Shown here: one piece after another, positions 25,414 through 34,370 of the stretch
Layout of the letters: every line of letters starts with the position of its first letter
Numbering within the stretch: the stretch's first letter is position 1
NCBI GenBank assembly: GCA_017609755.1
Contig: JAFCDI010000008.1
Span: forward strand, 1-38,257
DNA from: Candidatus Pacearchaeota archaeon
GTDB taxonomy: Archaea > Nanobdellota > Nanobdellia > Pacearchaeales > GW2011-AR1
DNA: 38,257 bases
Reading direction: 5' to 3'
Notes under the pieces: generated by a model
Told to the model about the DNA's origin: nothing
Databases searched by the model: none
The model's input: only the letters and a program-made list of their open reading frames with translations
Translations under genes and position numbers: made by a program

Positions 25414-25653
25414 ATGCAAGAGATATTTAAAATATTAATAGGAATTGGAATTCTAATTTTAGGTTTTTTTATTGGAGAAATTCTTGCTAAAAAAACAAAA
25501 GAAGAACTAAAAGCAGGAAAAAAATGGTTTAAGATAATTGTTTATCTAAGTTTGCTTGGAGGAATTGCAGGAATGTTAATTAGAAGTGATGTTCTAATGT
25601 TTAGCTTTTTCTTTATTGCTTTAGTTACTAGTAGAAGTTTGAAAAGAAAATGA
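25414..25653 (+). CDS. Small membrane protein
   Basis: Two hydrophobic segments; TATA-like TCTTTTAATC about 26 nt upstream. Confidence 0.65.
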   Translation: MQEIFKILIGIGILILGFFIGEILAKKTKEELKAGKKWFKIIVYLSLLGGIAGMLIRSDVLMFSFFFIALVTSRSLKRK

Positions 25654-26426
25654 AAATAAAATTTGGGCCTTCTGGATTAGGTTCAATTAAGAATGCTGAA
25701 GAAATTCTAAAAAATTATTCTAAATTGGGATTAAAAGCTTGTGAAATTGCATTTACTTATGGAGTTTATATAAAAAATAAAGAAGATGCTCTAAGAATAG
25801 GAAAAATTGCAAAAAAATTAGAAATTGATTTGAGTATTCATGCTCCTTATTGGATTAATTTAAATTCAAATGAGTTAAAGAAGATTGAATCAAGTAAAAA
25901 AAGAATTCTAGATTGCTGTCAAATTGGAAATTGGATAGGAGCAAAAAGAATAATTTTTCATCCAGGATATTTTGGAAAAAATAAAGAATTTGCATTTGAA
26001 AATATTAGATTAAGAATTAAAGAAATTCTAAAAGATATTAAAAAGAATAAATGGAAAATTGAACTGTGTCCTGAAATAATGGGTAAAGTGAATGTTTTTG
26101 GAAGTCCTGAAGAAATTTCAAATTTAGTAAAAGAAACTGGATGTAGTTTTTGTATTGATTTTGCACATGTTCTTGCAAGAGAAAAGAAAATAGACTGGAA
26201 AAAAATAAAAAAATTGTTTCCTTGTGAAAAATGGCATGTTCATTTTTCTGGAATTGAGTATGGAGAAAAAGGAGAAAAAAGGCATAAGAATTTAGAGAAA
26301 AAACAATGGAAAGAACTTCTTGAAAATTTACCTTCAAATAAAGAAACAACTATTATTTGTGAAAGTCCAGATAGAATTAGAAATAGTCTAGAAGGTTTAG
26401 AAATTTGGAAAAGCATGAAAAAATAA
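25650..26426 (+). CDS. nfo: AP endonuclease family 2 / endonuclease IV-like TIM-barrel protein
   Basis: SIHAPYWINLNS, RIIFHPGYFGK, LCPEIMGKVNVFGSPEEI, CIDFAHVLAR, WHVHFSGIEYGEKGEKRHKNL, ICESP. Confidence 0.9.
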   Translation: MKIKFGPSGLGSIKNAEEILKNYSKLGLKACEIAFTYGVYIKNKEDALRIGKIAKKLEIDLSIHAPYWINLNSNELKKIESSKKRILDCCQIGNWIGAKRIIFHPGYFGKNKEFAFENIRLRIKEILKDIKKNKWKIELCPEIMGKVNVFGSPEEISNLVKETGCSFCIDFAHVLAREKKIDWKKIKKLFPCEKWHVHFSGIEYGEKGEKRHKNLEKKQWKELLENLPSNKETTIICESPDRIRNSLEGLEIWKSMKK

Positions 26427-26456
26427 ACTTATAAACTTCTTTTTTCTCTGATTTCT

Positions 26457-27173
26457 ATGTTATATATAATTGGATTGGGATTAAATAGAGATGGAATATC
26501 AAAATTTGGATTAGTAGCTGCTAAAAAATGCAAAAAAATTTATTTAGAAAATTACACTGTAGATTTTCCTTATACAAAGCATCAATTAGAAGAAGTAATT
26601 GGTAAAAAAATAGTTGATGCAAATAGAGAATTTGTAGAAAATCTAGAAATTCTTGAAAAAGCAGATAAATGCGATGTTGCACTTTTAGTTTATGGAAGTC
26701 CTTTAACAGCTACTACACACATAACTTTATTACAAGAAGCAAAAAAATCAGGAATAAGAACAAAAATTATTTACAATGCTTCAATATTTGATGCAATTGC
26801 AGAAACAGGATTACAATTATATAAATTTGGAAAAATAGCAAGTATGCCTGCTTGGAAAAAAAACTATGAACCAACAAGTTTTATGAAAATTGTTCAAGAA
26901 AATCAATCAAGTAAAGCACATAGTTTAGTTCTTATTGATATTGGATTAGAATTTTTAGATGCTCTAAATCAACTAGAAAAAGCTGCTAAAGAATATAAAA
27001 TAAAATTAAATAAGTTAGTTTTATGTCAGGTATTAGGAACTTCAAACAGAAAGATTTCTTATAAAACAATTGAAGAATTTAAAGAATTTTCAGGAGTTAG
27101 AAAACCTTATTGTTTAATTATTCCTAGTAAACTTCATTTCCTTGAAAAGGAATTTTTGGAAGAGCTTAATTAA
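26457..27173 (+). CDS. dph5: Diphthine synthase
   Basis: MLYIIGLGLNRDGISKFGLVAAKKCKKIYLENYT, VYGSPLTATTHITL, NASIFDAIAETGLQLYKFG. Confidence 0.95.
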   Translation: MLYIIGLGLNRDGISKFGLVAAKKCKKIYLENYTVDFPYTKHQLEEVIGKKIVDANREFVENLEILEKADKCDVALLVYGSPLTATTHITLLQEAKKSGIRTKIIYNASIFDAIAETGLQLYKFGKIASMPAWKKNYEPTSFMKIVQENQSSKAHSLVLIDIGLEFLDALNQLEKAAKEYKIKLNKLVLCQVLGTSNRKISYKTIEEFKEFSGVRKPYCLIIPSKLHFLEKEFLEELN

Positions 27174-27208
27174 ATATCTTTAAAAATATTGAATTCTATT
27201 TCTTTAAC

Positions 27209-29767
27209 ATGTATGATTTTAAGCAAGTTGAGCATAAAGCAAGAGAAATTTGGAAAAAGTGCTCTAAAGAGATAAAAAAAGCTGTTCAAGACAATCCTAA
27301 GAAAAAAATATTTTCTTTTCTAGAAGGACCTCCATCTGCAAATGCTCCTCCTGGATTGCATCATTTAGAAGCCCGTACTTTTAAAGATATAATATGTAAA
27401 TTCAAATTCATGAATGGTTTTTCTGTTCCTAGAAAAGGGGGATGGGATTGTCATGGATTGCCTATTGAAGTCCAAGTTGAAAAGAACCTTAATTTATCAG
27501 ACAAGAAGGCAGTCATTGAATATGGAGTTGAAAAATTTGTGAAGAAAGCTAGAGAAAGTGTTTTTGATTATATTAAGGAATGGGAAAAATCAACAGAAGA
27601 ATTAAATTACTGGATTGATTTAGAAAACCCCTATGTTACTCTAGACAATAATTATATTGAAAGTATTTGGTGGAGTTTAAAAGAATTATATGATAAAAAA
27701 ATGCTCTATGAAGGGCATAAGGTTGTTCCTTTTTGTCCTAGATGTGGAACACCTTTATCAAGTCATGAAGTTGCTCAAGGATACAGAGACATAGAAGAAG
27801 AATCTGTATATGTTGCTTTTAAAGTAAAAGGAAAAAAAGACGAATATATTTTAGCTTGGACAACAACTCCTTGGACTTTGCCAGGAAATGTTGCATTAGC
27901 AGTAGGAAACAAGATTGATTATGTAAAGATTAAATTGCCTGATGGAGATAAAATAATTCTTGCAAAAGAAAAAAAAGAACTAGTTAAAGGAGAAATAATT
28001 GAAAAATACAAGGGTAAGGATTTAATTGGATTAGAATATGAACCTCTCTATAGAATTAAAGAAATTTCAAATGAAAATTCTCACAAAATAATTTCTGCAG
28101 ATTTTGTTACAACTGAAGATGGAACAGGAATAGTTCATACAGCAGTAATGTATGGAGAAGACGATTATATAGTGGGAAAAAGAGAGAGACTTCCAGAAAT
28201 TCATACTGTGGGAGAAGATGGAAGATTTCTAAATATTGTTCCAGAATTTATTAGAGGAAAATTTGTGAAGGATGCTGAAAAAGATATAATAGAAGATTTG
28301 AAAAAAAGACATCTTTTATTTAAAAAAGAAAAATTTAAACACACTTATCCTTTTTGTTGGAGATGTGATTCTCCTTTATTATACTATGGAATTGATTCTT
28401 GGTTTATTAGAGTTAATGAAATAAGAGAAAAATTGAGAAAATTAAATAATATCATAAATTGGAATCCAAAACATATTAAAAAAGGAAGATTTGGAAAATG
28501 GTTAGAGGGTGCAAAAGATTGGTCTTTATCTAGATTTAAGTTTTGGGGAACTCCTCTTCCAATTTGGAGATGTGAATGTGGAAAAGAAAAAATAATTGGA
28601 AGTGTTGAAGAGTTGAAAAAAAATTCTACTAAAAAAATAACTGGAAAAGTTGATTTGCACAAACCATGGATAGACAAAATTAAACTTAAATGTGAATGTG
28701 GAAAAGAAATGACAAGAATACCTGATGTTATTGATTGTTGGTATGATTCTGGAGCAGCTAGTTTTGCACAATTTCATTATCCTTTTGAAAATAAAAAAGA
28801 ATTTGAGAGAAGATTTCCTTATGATTATATTGCAGAAGGAGTTGATCAAACAAGAGGGTGGTTTTATACTCTTCATGTTCTAGCTGCTATACTATTTAAT
28901 AAACCTGCATACAAAAATGCTATTTCTATGGGTCACATTGTCGATGAAAATGGAGAAAAAATGAGCAAAAGTAAAGGAAATATAATTGTTCCAAGAGAAA
29001 TTATTGACAAGGCAGGTGTTGATGCAATTCGATTGCAATTCTTCACCTCTGATGTAGGAAATTCAAAGAGATTTTCATTTAATTTAATGAAAGAAGCAAT
29101 AATTCCTTTTTTAACTGTTCTATATAATTGTAATACTTATTATAATCAATTAGAAAATAAAAAATGTTTTCTGCAAATAGAAGATAAATGGATTTTAAGT
29201 AGATTAAATAAATTAATTAAAGAAGTTACAAAAGATTTAGAAAATTATTTGTTAAATCCTCCTTTTGAAAAAATAATGAAATTTGTGGTAAAAGATTTCT
29301 CTAGAGGATATATTAAAATGGCTAGAGAAAGAGAAGATACAAAAAAAATAATTGGAAAAGTTCTAAAAGAGGTTTCTTTGTTGTTAGCTCCATTTGCTCC
29401 TTATATTTCTGAATATGTCTATTCTAATTTTGAAAAGAATTCTGTTCATCTTTCAAAATGGCCTAAATTCAATGAAAAAGAGATAAATAAATCTCTAGAG
29501 AATGAATTTGAAAAACTATTACAAATAATTGAAAGAGGTTTGGCTCTAAGAGATAAAGAAGGTATTGGATTAAAGTGGCCTCTTTCAAAAGTTATTGTCA
29601 AAAAATTAGAATTAAAAAAAGAACTTTCTGAAATTCTCAAAAAACAATTAAATGTCAAGAAAATTGAATTTAAAAAAGCCAAAGAATTTGGAGTAGACTT
29701 TGATTTTAATCTAACTCCATTCTTTAAAGATAATTACCGAAGAGAAATTTCAAAAAATTTTGAATAG
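27209..29767 (+). CDS. ileS: Isoleucyl-tRNA synthetase (annotated C-terminus probably frameshift-truncated)
   Basis: GPPSANAPPGLHHLEARTFKDI, RKGGWDCHGLPIEVQVEK, AWTTTPWTLPGNVALAV, GEKMSKSKGN. Confidence 0.94.
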   Translation: MYDFKQVEHKAREIWKKCSKEIKKAVQDNPKKKIFSFLEGPPSANAPPGLHHLEARTFKDIICKFKFMNGFSVPRKGGWDCHGLPIEVQVEKNLNLSDKKAVIEYGVEKFVKKARESVFDYIKEWEKSTEELNYWIDLENPYVTLDNNYIESIWWSLKELYDKKMLYEGHKVVPFCPRCGTPLSSHEVAQGYRDIEEESVYVAFKVKGKKDEYILAWTTTPWTLPGNVALAVGNKIDYVKIKLPDGDKIILAKEKKELVKGEIIEKYKGKDLIGLEYEPLYRIKEISNENSHKIISADFVTTEDGTGIVHTAVMYGEDDYIVGKRERLPEIHTVGEDGRFLNIVPEFIRGKFVKDAEKDIIEDLKKRHLLFKKEKFKHTYPFCWRCDSPLLYYGIDSWFIRVNEIREKLRKLNNIINWNPKHIKKGRFGKWLEGAKDWSLSRFKFWGTPLPIWRCECGKEKIIGSVEELKKNSTKKITGKVDLHKPWIDKIKLKCECGKEMTRIPDVIDCWYDSGAASFAQFHYPFENKKEFERRFPYDYIAEGVDQTRGWFYTLHVLAAILFNKPAYKNAISMGHIVDENGEKMSKSKGNIIVPREIIDKAGVDAIRLQFFTSDVGNSKRFSFNLMKEAIIPFLTVLYNCNTYYNQLENKKCFLQIEDKWILSRLNKLIKEVTKDLENYLLNPPFEKIMKFVVKDFSRGYIKMAREREDTKKIIGKVLKEVSLLLAPFAPYISEYVYSNFEKNSVHLSKWPKFNEKEINKSLENEFEKLLQIIERGLALRDKEGIGLKWPLSKVIVKKLELKKELSEILKKQLNVKKIEFKKAKEFGVDFDFNLTPFFKDNYRREISKNFE

Positions 29768-29905
29768 TCAAAAATCTCTCATAAAAGAGAGAATTAATTC
29801 AAAAAAACTAGAAATTGTTACAACTAATAAGGAAAGATTTAAAAAGAAAATTGACTTTAAAATAAAAGATAAAAGGGGACAAATAATTGTTATTGACTAC
29901 TAAGA

Positions 29906-29930
29906 AGTAATCCTTCAAGGTTACTCTTTT
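29906..29930 (+). terminator. Terminator-like hairpin after ileS
   Basis: AGTAA(T)CCT-TCA-AGGTTACT followed by CTTTT. Confidence 0.5.
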
Positions 29931-29971
29931 AGCATAATAATCTTTAAAAATAAAACCCAACTAATATCACC

Positions 29972-30778
29972 ATGATTGTCAAAGAAGAATTTTTAAGTAG
30001 GCTCAGGAAAATTTTTGATTTGAACCTCTATGAGGTAAAGGTATGGACTGCTTTATTATCCAGGGGAACTTCTACTGCAGGAGAATTAAGTAATATTTCT
30101 GATGTTCCTCGTTCTAGAACTTATGATATTTTAGAAAGTTTAGAAAAAAAAGGATTTATTATTATGAAGCTAGGAAAACCCATTAAATTTGTTGCTCTAA
30201 AACCAGAAGAAGTTGTTGAAAGAGTAAAGAAAAATTTAATGATTTCTGCTAAAGAAAGAACAAAAAGATTAGAAAGTTTAAAAGAAGATGAAGTTCTTAA
30301 TGAATTAAATATGCTTTTTACAAAAGGAATTAAGTTTGTAGAACCTTCTGATTTGTCTGGAAGTATAAGAGGAAGACAAAATCTTTACAATCATTTAGAT
30401 ATGATGATAAGAGATGCTGAGTCAACAATTACTTTAGTAACAACAGCAGAAGGATTAAATAGAAAACTTGAAGCTTTAATGCCTAGTATGGAAAAGTGTA
30501 AAAAAAGAGGAGTAAAGATAAGAATTGCTGCTCCAATTGATAAAAATAATTTAAAAGTTGCAAAAGAATTAAAGAAAGTTGCAGAAGTAAAACATATTGG
30601 AGAATTAAAAGCTCGATTTATGATTATTGATTCAAATCAATTAATGTTCATGCTTTTAGACGATAAAAAATTCCATCAAAATTATGACATTGGAATATGG
30701 ATAAACACAGAATTCTTTGCTCAGGCTCTAGAACAAATGTTTGAACTTGCTTGGAAAGAAATGAAGCCAGTTAAATAA
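29972..30778 (+). CDS. TrmB-family transcriptional regulator
   Basis: LNLYEVKVWTALLSRGTSTAGELSNISDVPRSRTYDILESLEKKGFI; TATA-like CTTTAAAAAT about 26 nt upstream. Confidence 0.9.
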   Translation: MIVKEEFLSRLRKIFDLNLYEVKVWTALLSRGTSTAGELSNISDVPRSRTYDILESLEKKGFIIMKLGKPIKFVALKPEEVVERVKKNLMISAKERTKRLESLKEDEVLNELNMLFTKGIKFVEPSDLSGSIRGRQNLYNHLDMMIRDAESTITLVTTAEGLNRKLEALMPSMEKCKKRGVKIRIAAPIDKNNLKVAKELKKVAEVKHIGELKARFMIIDSNQLMFMLLDDKKFHQNYDIGIWINTEFFAQALEQMFELAWKEMKPVK

Positions 30779-30861
30779 TAAAAGAGAGTTAAAAGGAGGT
30801 GGCGAACGGTTTTGCGAAAGGCAATTTAATATAAATGCTAAGCGAAATCAAGAGATAAAAA

Positions 30862-31077
30862 ATGAAAAAACTTCATGATAAAGTTAAAAAATTAGATGCT
30901 TGGGACATATCACTTGCAAAATTAAGTGTTTTTGCATTTGCTTTTTTTCTTATGACAGTTTGGCCTGCTTTTTCCAATTTAATATTAGCAGTTCATTGGG
31001 GATGGTATCTTTTAGCATGGATAATTCTTATGATAAGACCATGGAAAAAAGCTTGGTGTGTTAAAAAGAAAAAATAA
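30862..31077 (+). CDS. Small membrane protein
   Basis: 71-aa ORF with two hydrophobic helices and basic termini. Confidence 0.7.
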   Translation: MKKLHDKVKKLDAWDISLAKLSVFAFAFFLMTVWPAFSNLILAVHWGWYLLAWIILMIRPWKKAWCVKKKK

Positions 31078-31176
31078 GCTAAAATTTCCTTTATTTTTAT
31101 TTAATTTCTATTCTAATTCTTAAATCAAATAATCTTTCAGAAAATTTATTAGAAAATAAAATCTTTTTTCTAATTC

Positions 31177-31203
31177 AAAAATAAAAAATAAAAAATAAAA
31201 AAT
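31177..31203. repeat. Heptanucleotide (AAAAAAT) tandem repeat, about 4 units
   Basis: T residues exactly every 7 nt at 31182, 31189, 31196, 31203. Confidence 0.9.
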
Positions 31204-31208
31204 AAAAT

Positions 31209-31406
31209 TTAGATTTTTAATAAAGCTAATACTAATCCTAGTAATGTTGTTACTATCACAACCCAACCAGCAATTACATTAACAATTCCTAAATAAGGAA
31301 CACTCAATGTTCCGCCAATTAGACCAAATCCTACTGCAAGAGATACTATTATCCCTGTTAGCCAAACAACAAAGTTTAAGATTTTTGACCCATCTTTTTT
31401 TGCCAT
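31209..31406 (-). CDS. Small membrane protein with strong Shine-Dalgarno
   Basis: MAKKDGSKILNFVVWLTGIIVSLAVGFGLIGG...; upstream AAAGGAGGT (plus strand 31411-31419). Confidence 0.75.
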   Translation of the reverse strand: MAKKDGSKILNFVVWLTGIIVSLAVGFGLIGGTLSVPYLGIVNVIAGWVVIVTTLLGLVLALLKI

Positions 31407-31473
31407 ATCTACCTCCTTTTTTGTTTAATAGATAAGATTCTAAAATAAAAGCAATTTAAATAAGTTTTGATAA

Positions 31474-31863
31474 CTACTTTTTCTTTTTTACAGTTTTCTT
31501 TTTAGCTGGTGCCTTTTTTTTCTTCTTATCTCCTCCAGTTATTCCAGATATAGTTGCTCTATAACCTATTGGAGCTTGGTCACCTATAAGCTTCATTTCT
31601 CTATTTGAAAGACTTCTTGCTCTCTTAATTGCTTCTCTTATATCTTTGTCTAATCTTTGCAATTCTAAATTTGTCTTTTTTACAGAAGCTGCTAAAGCTC
31701 TTTGAGAAATCTTACCAAAAAAGAATCTCTTACTCTCTAAATCAAATTCATTTAAAATAGATTGTTTTTCGTCTTGTCTAGCACGAATCAATTCTCCTAT
31801 TGTAGTAAGCTCTTTTTGTAATTTTACAAAAAAGTTCTCATTCATCTTTTTTGTCTGAACCAT
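31474..31863 (-). CDS. Basic, Lys-rich-tailed coiled-coil hypothetical protein
   Basis: 129 aa ending GGDKKKKKAPAKKKTVKKKK; upstream GGGAGGTG (plus strand 31871-31878). Confidence 0.75.
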   Translation of the reverse strand: MVQTKKMNENFFVKLQKELTTIGELIRARQDEKQSILNEFDLESKRFFFGKISQRALAASVKKTNLELQRLDKDIREAIKRARSLSNREMKLIGDQAPIGYRATISGITGGDKKKKKAPAKKKTVKKKK

Positions 31864-31921
31864 TAAACTTCACCTCCCTTTTATTTTTATTAAAAGTATT
31901 TTGAATTTAAATAATTTTTCT

Positions 31922-33610
31922 TTACATTTCTTCAAGTAATTCAAATCCTAATAAATGTGCACAATTTTTTATAATCTGTCTAAATGCTTCTACTAAAGCC
32001 AATCTAAACATTTCTGATTTTGAACCAATTACTGGACAAGAATGATAAAACTCATTAAAAAGCTTAGAAATTTTATAAGCATAATTTGCAATTAATGAAG
32101 GATTCAAAAAAGTGTATGCTTTTAATGCAATATCTGGGAACTCTAAAAGTTTTTTTATTAATTCTATTTCTATATTCTCTAAATCATAAACTTCAAATTT
32201 TTGAGAATTCTTTGCTTTTCTTTGAATTGAACTTGCTCTTGCATAACTATATTGAATATACGGGCCTGTATCTCCTTCAAAAGAAACAAATTTTTTAATA
32301 TCAAAAAGAGCGTTGTTTTTTCTATTGTTTTTTAAATCTCCATAAAAGATTGCTGCAATTGCAATTTTAGATGCTCTTTTTTCTAATTCTGATTCATTTA
32401 TTTTTGGACTTCTTTTTTTAATTTCTTTTTTTGCTAGAGAAATTGTTTCTGTTAGAATATCTTTCATAAAAACACTTTTTCCTTTTCTTGTTGAAAATCT
32501 TCTTCCATCTTTATCTAAGTAATGTCCATGAATTACATGTATGCATTTTTCAGCCCATTTATACCCCATTAATTCTAAAATTTTAAATAATTGATTAAAA
32601 TAAAGTTCTTGCTCTTTTCCAACTTCATAAATCATTCTGTCAAATTTATATTTTTTATATCTATCAATTGCAGAAGTCAAATCTCTAGTAGCATAAAGTG
32701 TTGCTCCATCTTTTTTTTCTATTAAACAAACTCCAAGTCCATATTTGGTTAAATCAACTATTTGAGCACCTTGGCTTTTTTTTAATAAATCTTTATTTTT
32801 TAATTCTTTAATAGTTTCTTTCATCTTTTTTCCATACATTGATTCTCCAAGTTGTTGGTCAAATTTTATTCCAAGTTTTTGATACATTTCATTAAATTCC
32901 TCTTGACTATATTCTTTAAAAGTTCTCCAGAGCATTACTTCTTCTTTTTCTCCATTCTCTAGCTTTTTGAATTCTTCTGCTGCTAATTTATCAAATTGTT
33001 TTTTGTTTGCTTTTACATAAAGATTTAGCATATATTCTATTGGATTTTTTTGTAATTCTTTTTCATTTCCAAATTTTTTATATGCTACTAAAAGTCTTCC
33101 AAATTGAGCTCCCCAATCTCCTAAATAATTTAAACGAATTACTTTAAAACCTTGAAATTCACATAGATTTGCAATAGAGTTTCCAATTATTGTTGATCTT
33201 AAATGTCCTATTCCAAAAGGTTTTGCTATGTTTGGAGAAGAAAACTCAACAATAATTTTCTTTTTATCTCCTATTTTACTTTTTCCAAAATTTTCTTTTT
33301 TATTTATTGCATTCCAAACTAATTTTTTTGCAAGACTTTTTCTATTAAAAAAGAAATTAATATAAGGGCCTTGAGTTTGAATATCTTCAAAATCAGTTGC
33401 TGGAGGTGTTCCTATTTTCTCTCTAATATCTAATGCAACTTGTTCTGGAGATTCTTTAAATTTTTCAGCTAGAAAAAAACATGGAAAAGCATAATCTCCT
33501 AATTCTATATTTGGAGGAATTTCAAGAAGTTTGTCTATTTGCTCTTCTTTTATTTTTACTTTTTTTGCTTTTAATGCTTTTTTTAGAAGCTTAATCACCA
33601 GCTCTTTCAT
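31922..33610 (-). CDS. argS: Arginyl-tRNA synthetase
   Basis: VEFSSPNIAKPFGIGHLRSTIIGN, YLGDWGAQFGRLL, DGRRFSTRKGKSV, anticodon-binding tail. Confidence 0.96.
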   Translation of the reverse strand: MKELVIKLLKKALKAKKVKIKEEQIDKLLEIPPNIELGDYAFPCFFLAEKFKESPEQVALDIREKIGTPPATDFEDIQTQGPYINFFFNRKSLAKKLVWNAINKKENFGKSKIGDKKKIIVEFSSPNIAKPFGIGHLRSTIIGNSIANLCEFQGFKVIRLNYLGDWGAQFGRLLVAYKKFGNEKELQKNPIEYMLNLYVKANKKQFDKLAAEEFKKLENGEKEEVMLWRTFKEYSQEEFNEMYQKLGIKFDQQLGESMYGKKMKETIKELKNKDLLKKSQGAQIVDLTKYGLGVCLIEKKDGATLYATRDLTSAIDRYKKYKFDRMIYEVGKEQELYFNQLFKILELMGYKWAEKCIHVIHGHYLDKDGRRFSTRKGKSVFMKDILTETISLAKKEIKKRSPKINESELEKRASKIAIAAIFYGDLKNNRKNNALFDIKKFVSFEGDTGPYIQYSYARASSIQRKAKNSQKFEVYDLENIEIELIKKLLEFPDIALKAYTFLNPSLIANYAYKISKLFNEFYHSCPVIGSKSEMFRLALVEAFRQIIKNCAHLLGFELLEEM

Positions 33611-33679
33611 AAAATAACTAGATTAAAAAGATTAATAAATGTTATTCTATTTGGAACTTCACTAAAAAAAGGAATTATA

Positions 33680-34192
33680 ATGAAGTTAAATAAAAATAAA
33701 AAAATATTCTGGATAGTTTTAGGAATAGTTGTGATAGTGGCTGTTTTACTAATTATATTTTTGAATGGAAAAGATAATAATGTTACTTCTGAAAATACAG
33801 GAAATAATGGAGGAACTTCAATAGAAATTGTTCCTTTAAGTTCTGAAGAAATAAATATTCTTGGACAAAATGTTCTTTATAGTGAAGCTATTTTGGATTT
33901 ACCTTCTAATGGAATAATAGGATTGCAATTTTATAGTTTTGAAGAAGGAGAAAGAGTTTGGAGAAGTGGATTTTTAATTGGAAAAGAAGGATTTCTAAAT
34001 TCTGGAAGTCCTGATTTTGTTTTAATTATGCATGCAAAATATATTTCTGATTTAAATGAAAAAGGATTGTGTGAAGTTGTTCAATCTGCTAAAGCAAATG
34101 GAGATATGTGGGTAGAGAGTGAACTCAGCAATGCGAAATTGCTTCTTAAATATTCTAGTATGATGAAGTATAGAAATTGTTTTGGATTTTAG
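33680..34192 (+). CDS. Hypothetical protein with N-terminal TM anchor
   Basis: IFWIVLGIVVIVAVLLIIFLNGK followed by polar domain. Confidence 0.7.
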   Translation: MKLNKNKKIFWIVLGIVVIVAVLLIIFLNGKDNNVTSENTGNNGGTSIEIVPLSSEEINILGQNVLYSEAILDLPSNGIIGLQFYSFEEGERVWRSGFLIGKEGFLNSGSPDFVLIMHAKYISDLNEKGLCEVVQSAKANGDMWVESELSNAKLLLKYSSMMKYRNCFGF

Positions 34193-34238
34193 ATTTACAA
34201 AAGTTTTTAAGTATAATTCTATTTGAAAATTTGACTAT

Positions 34239-34341
34239 GTGAGGGTGCTGGAGTGGTCAAACAGGCAGGACTTAAGACAAAAAAATTCGTAAGAAATCCT
34301 GTAGCTTAGTGCTTACGCAGGTTCGAATCCTGTCCCTCACA
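34239..34341 (+). tRNA. tRNA-Leu (anticodon TAA) with 19-nt intron (34277-34295)
   Basis: Acceptor GTGAGGG/CCCTCAC, anticodon stem CAGGA/TCCTG, intron at 37/38 with CTTA/TAAG central helix and 3-nt bulges, variable arm, T arm CAGGTTCGAATCCTG. Confidence 0.9.
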
Positions 34342-34370
34342 TTTTCTGAGCTGTTTCTTAAATCTTTATT

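Noticed and set aside
30799-30810. GTGGCGAACGG resembling a fragment of 16S rRNA
   Set aside because: Only an 11-nt resemblance with no flanking similarity; consistent with chance.
31177-31203. CRISPR-like array
   Set aside because: Repeat unit is 7 nt of A-rich DNA with no spacers; no CRISPR arrays or cas genes seen anywhere in the window.
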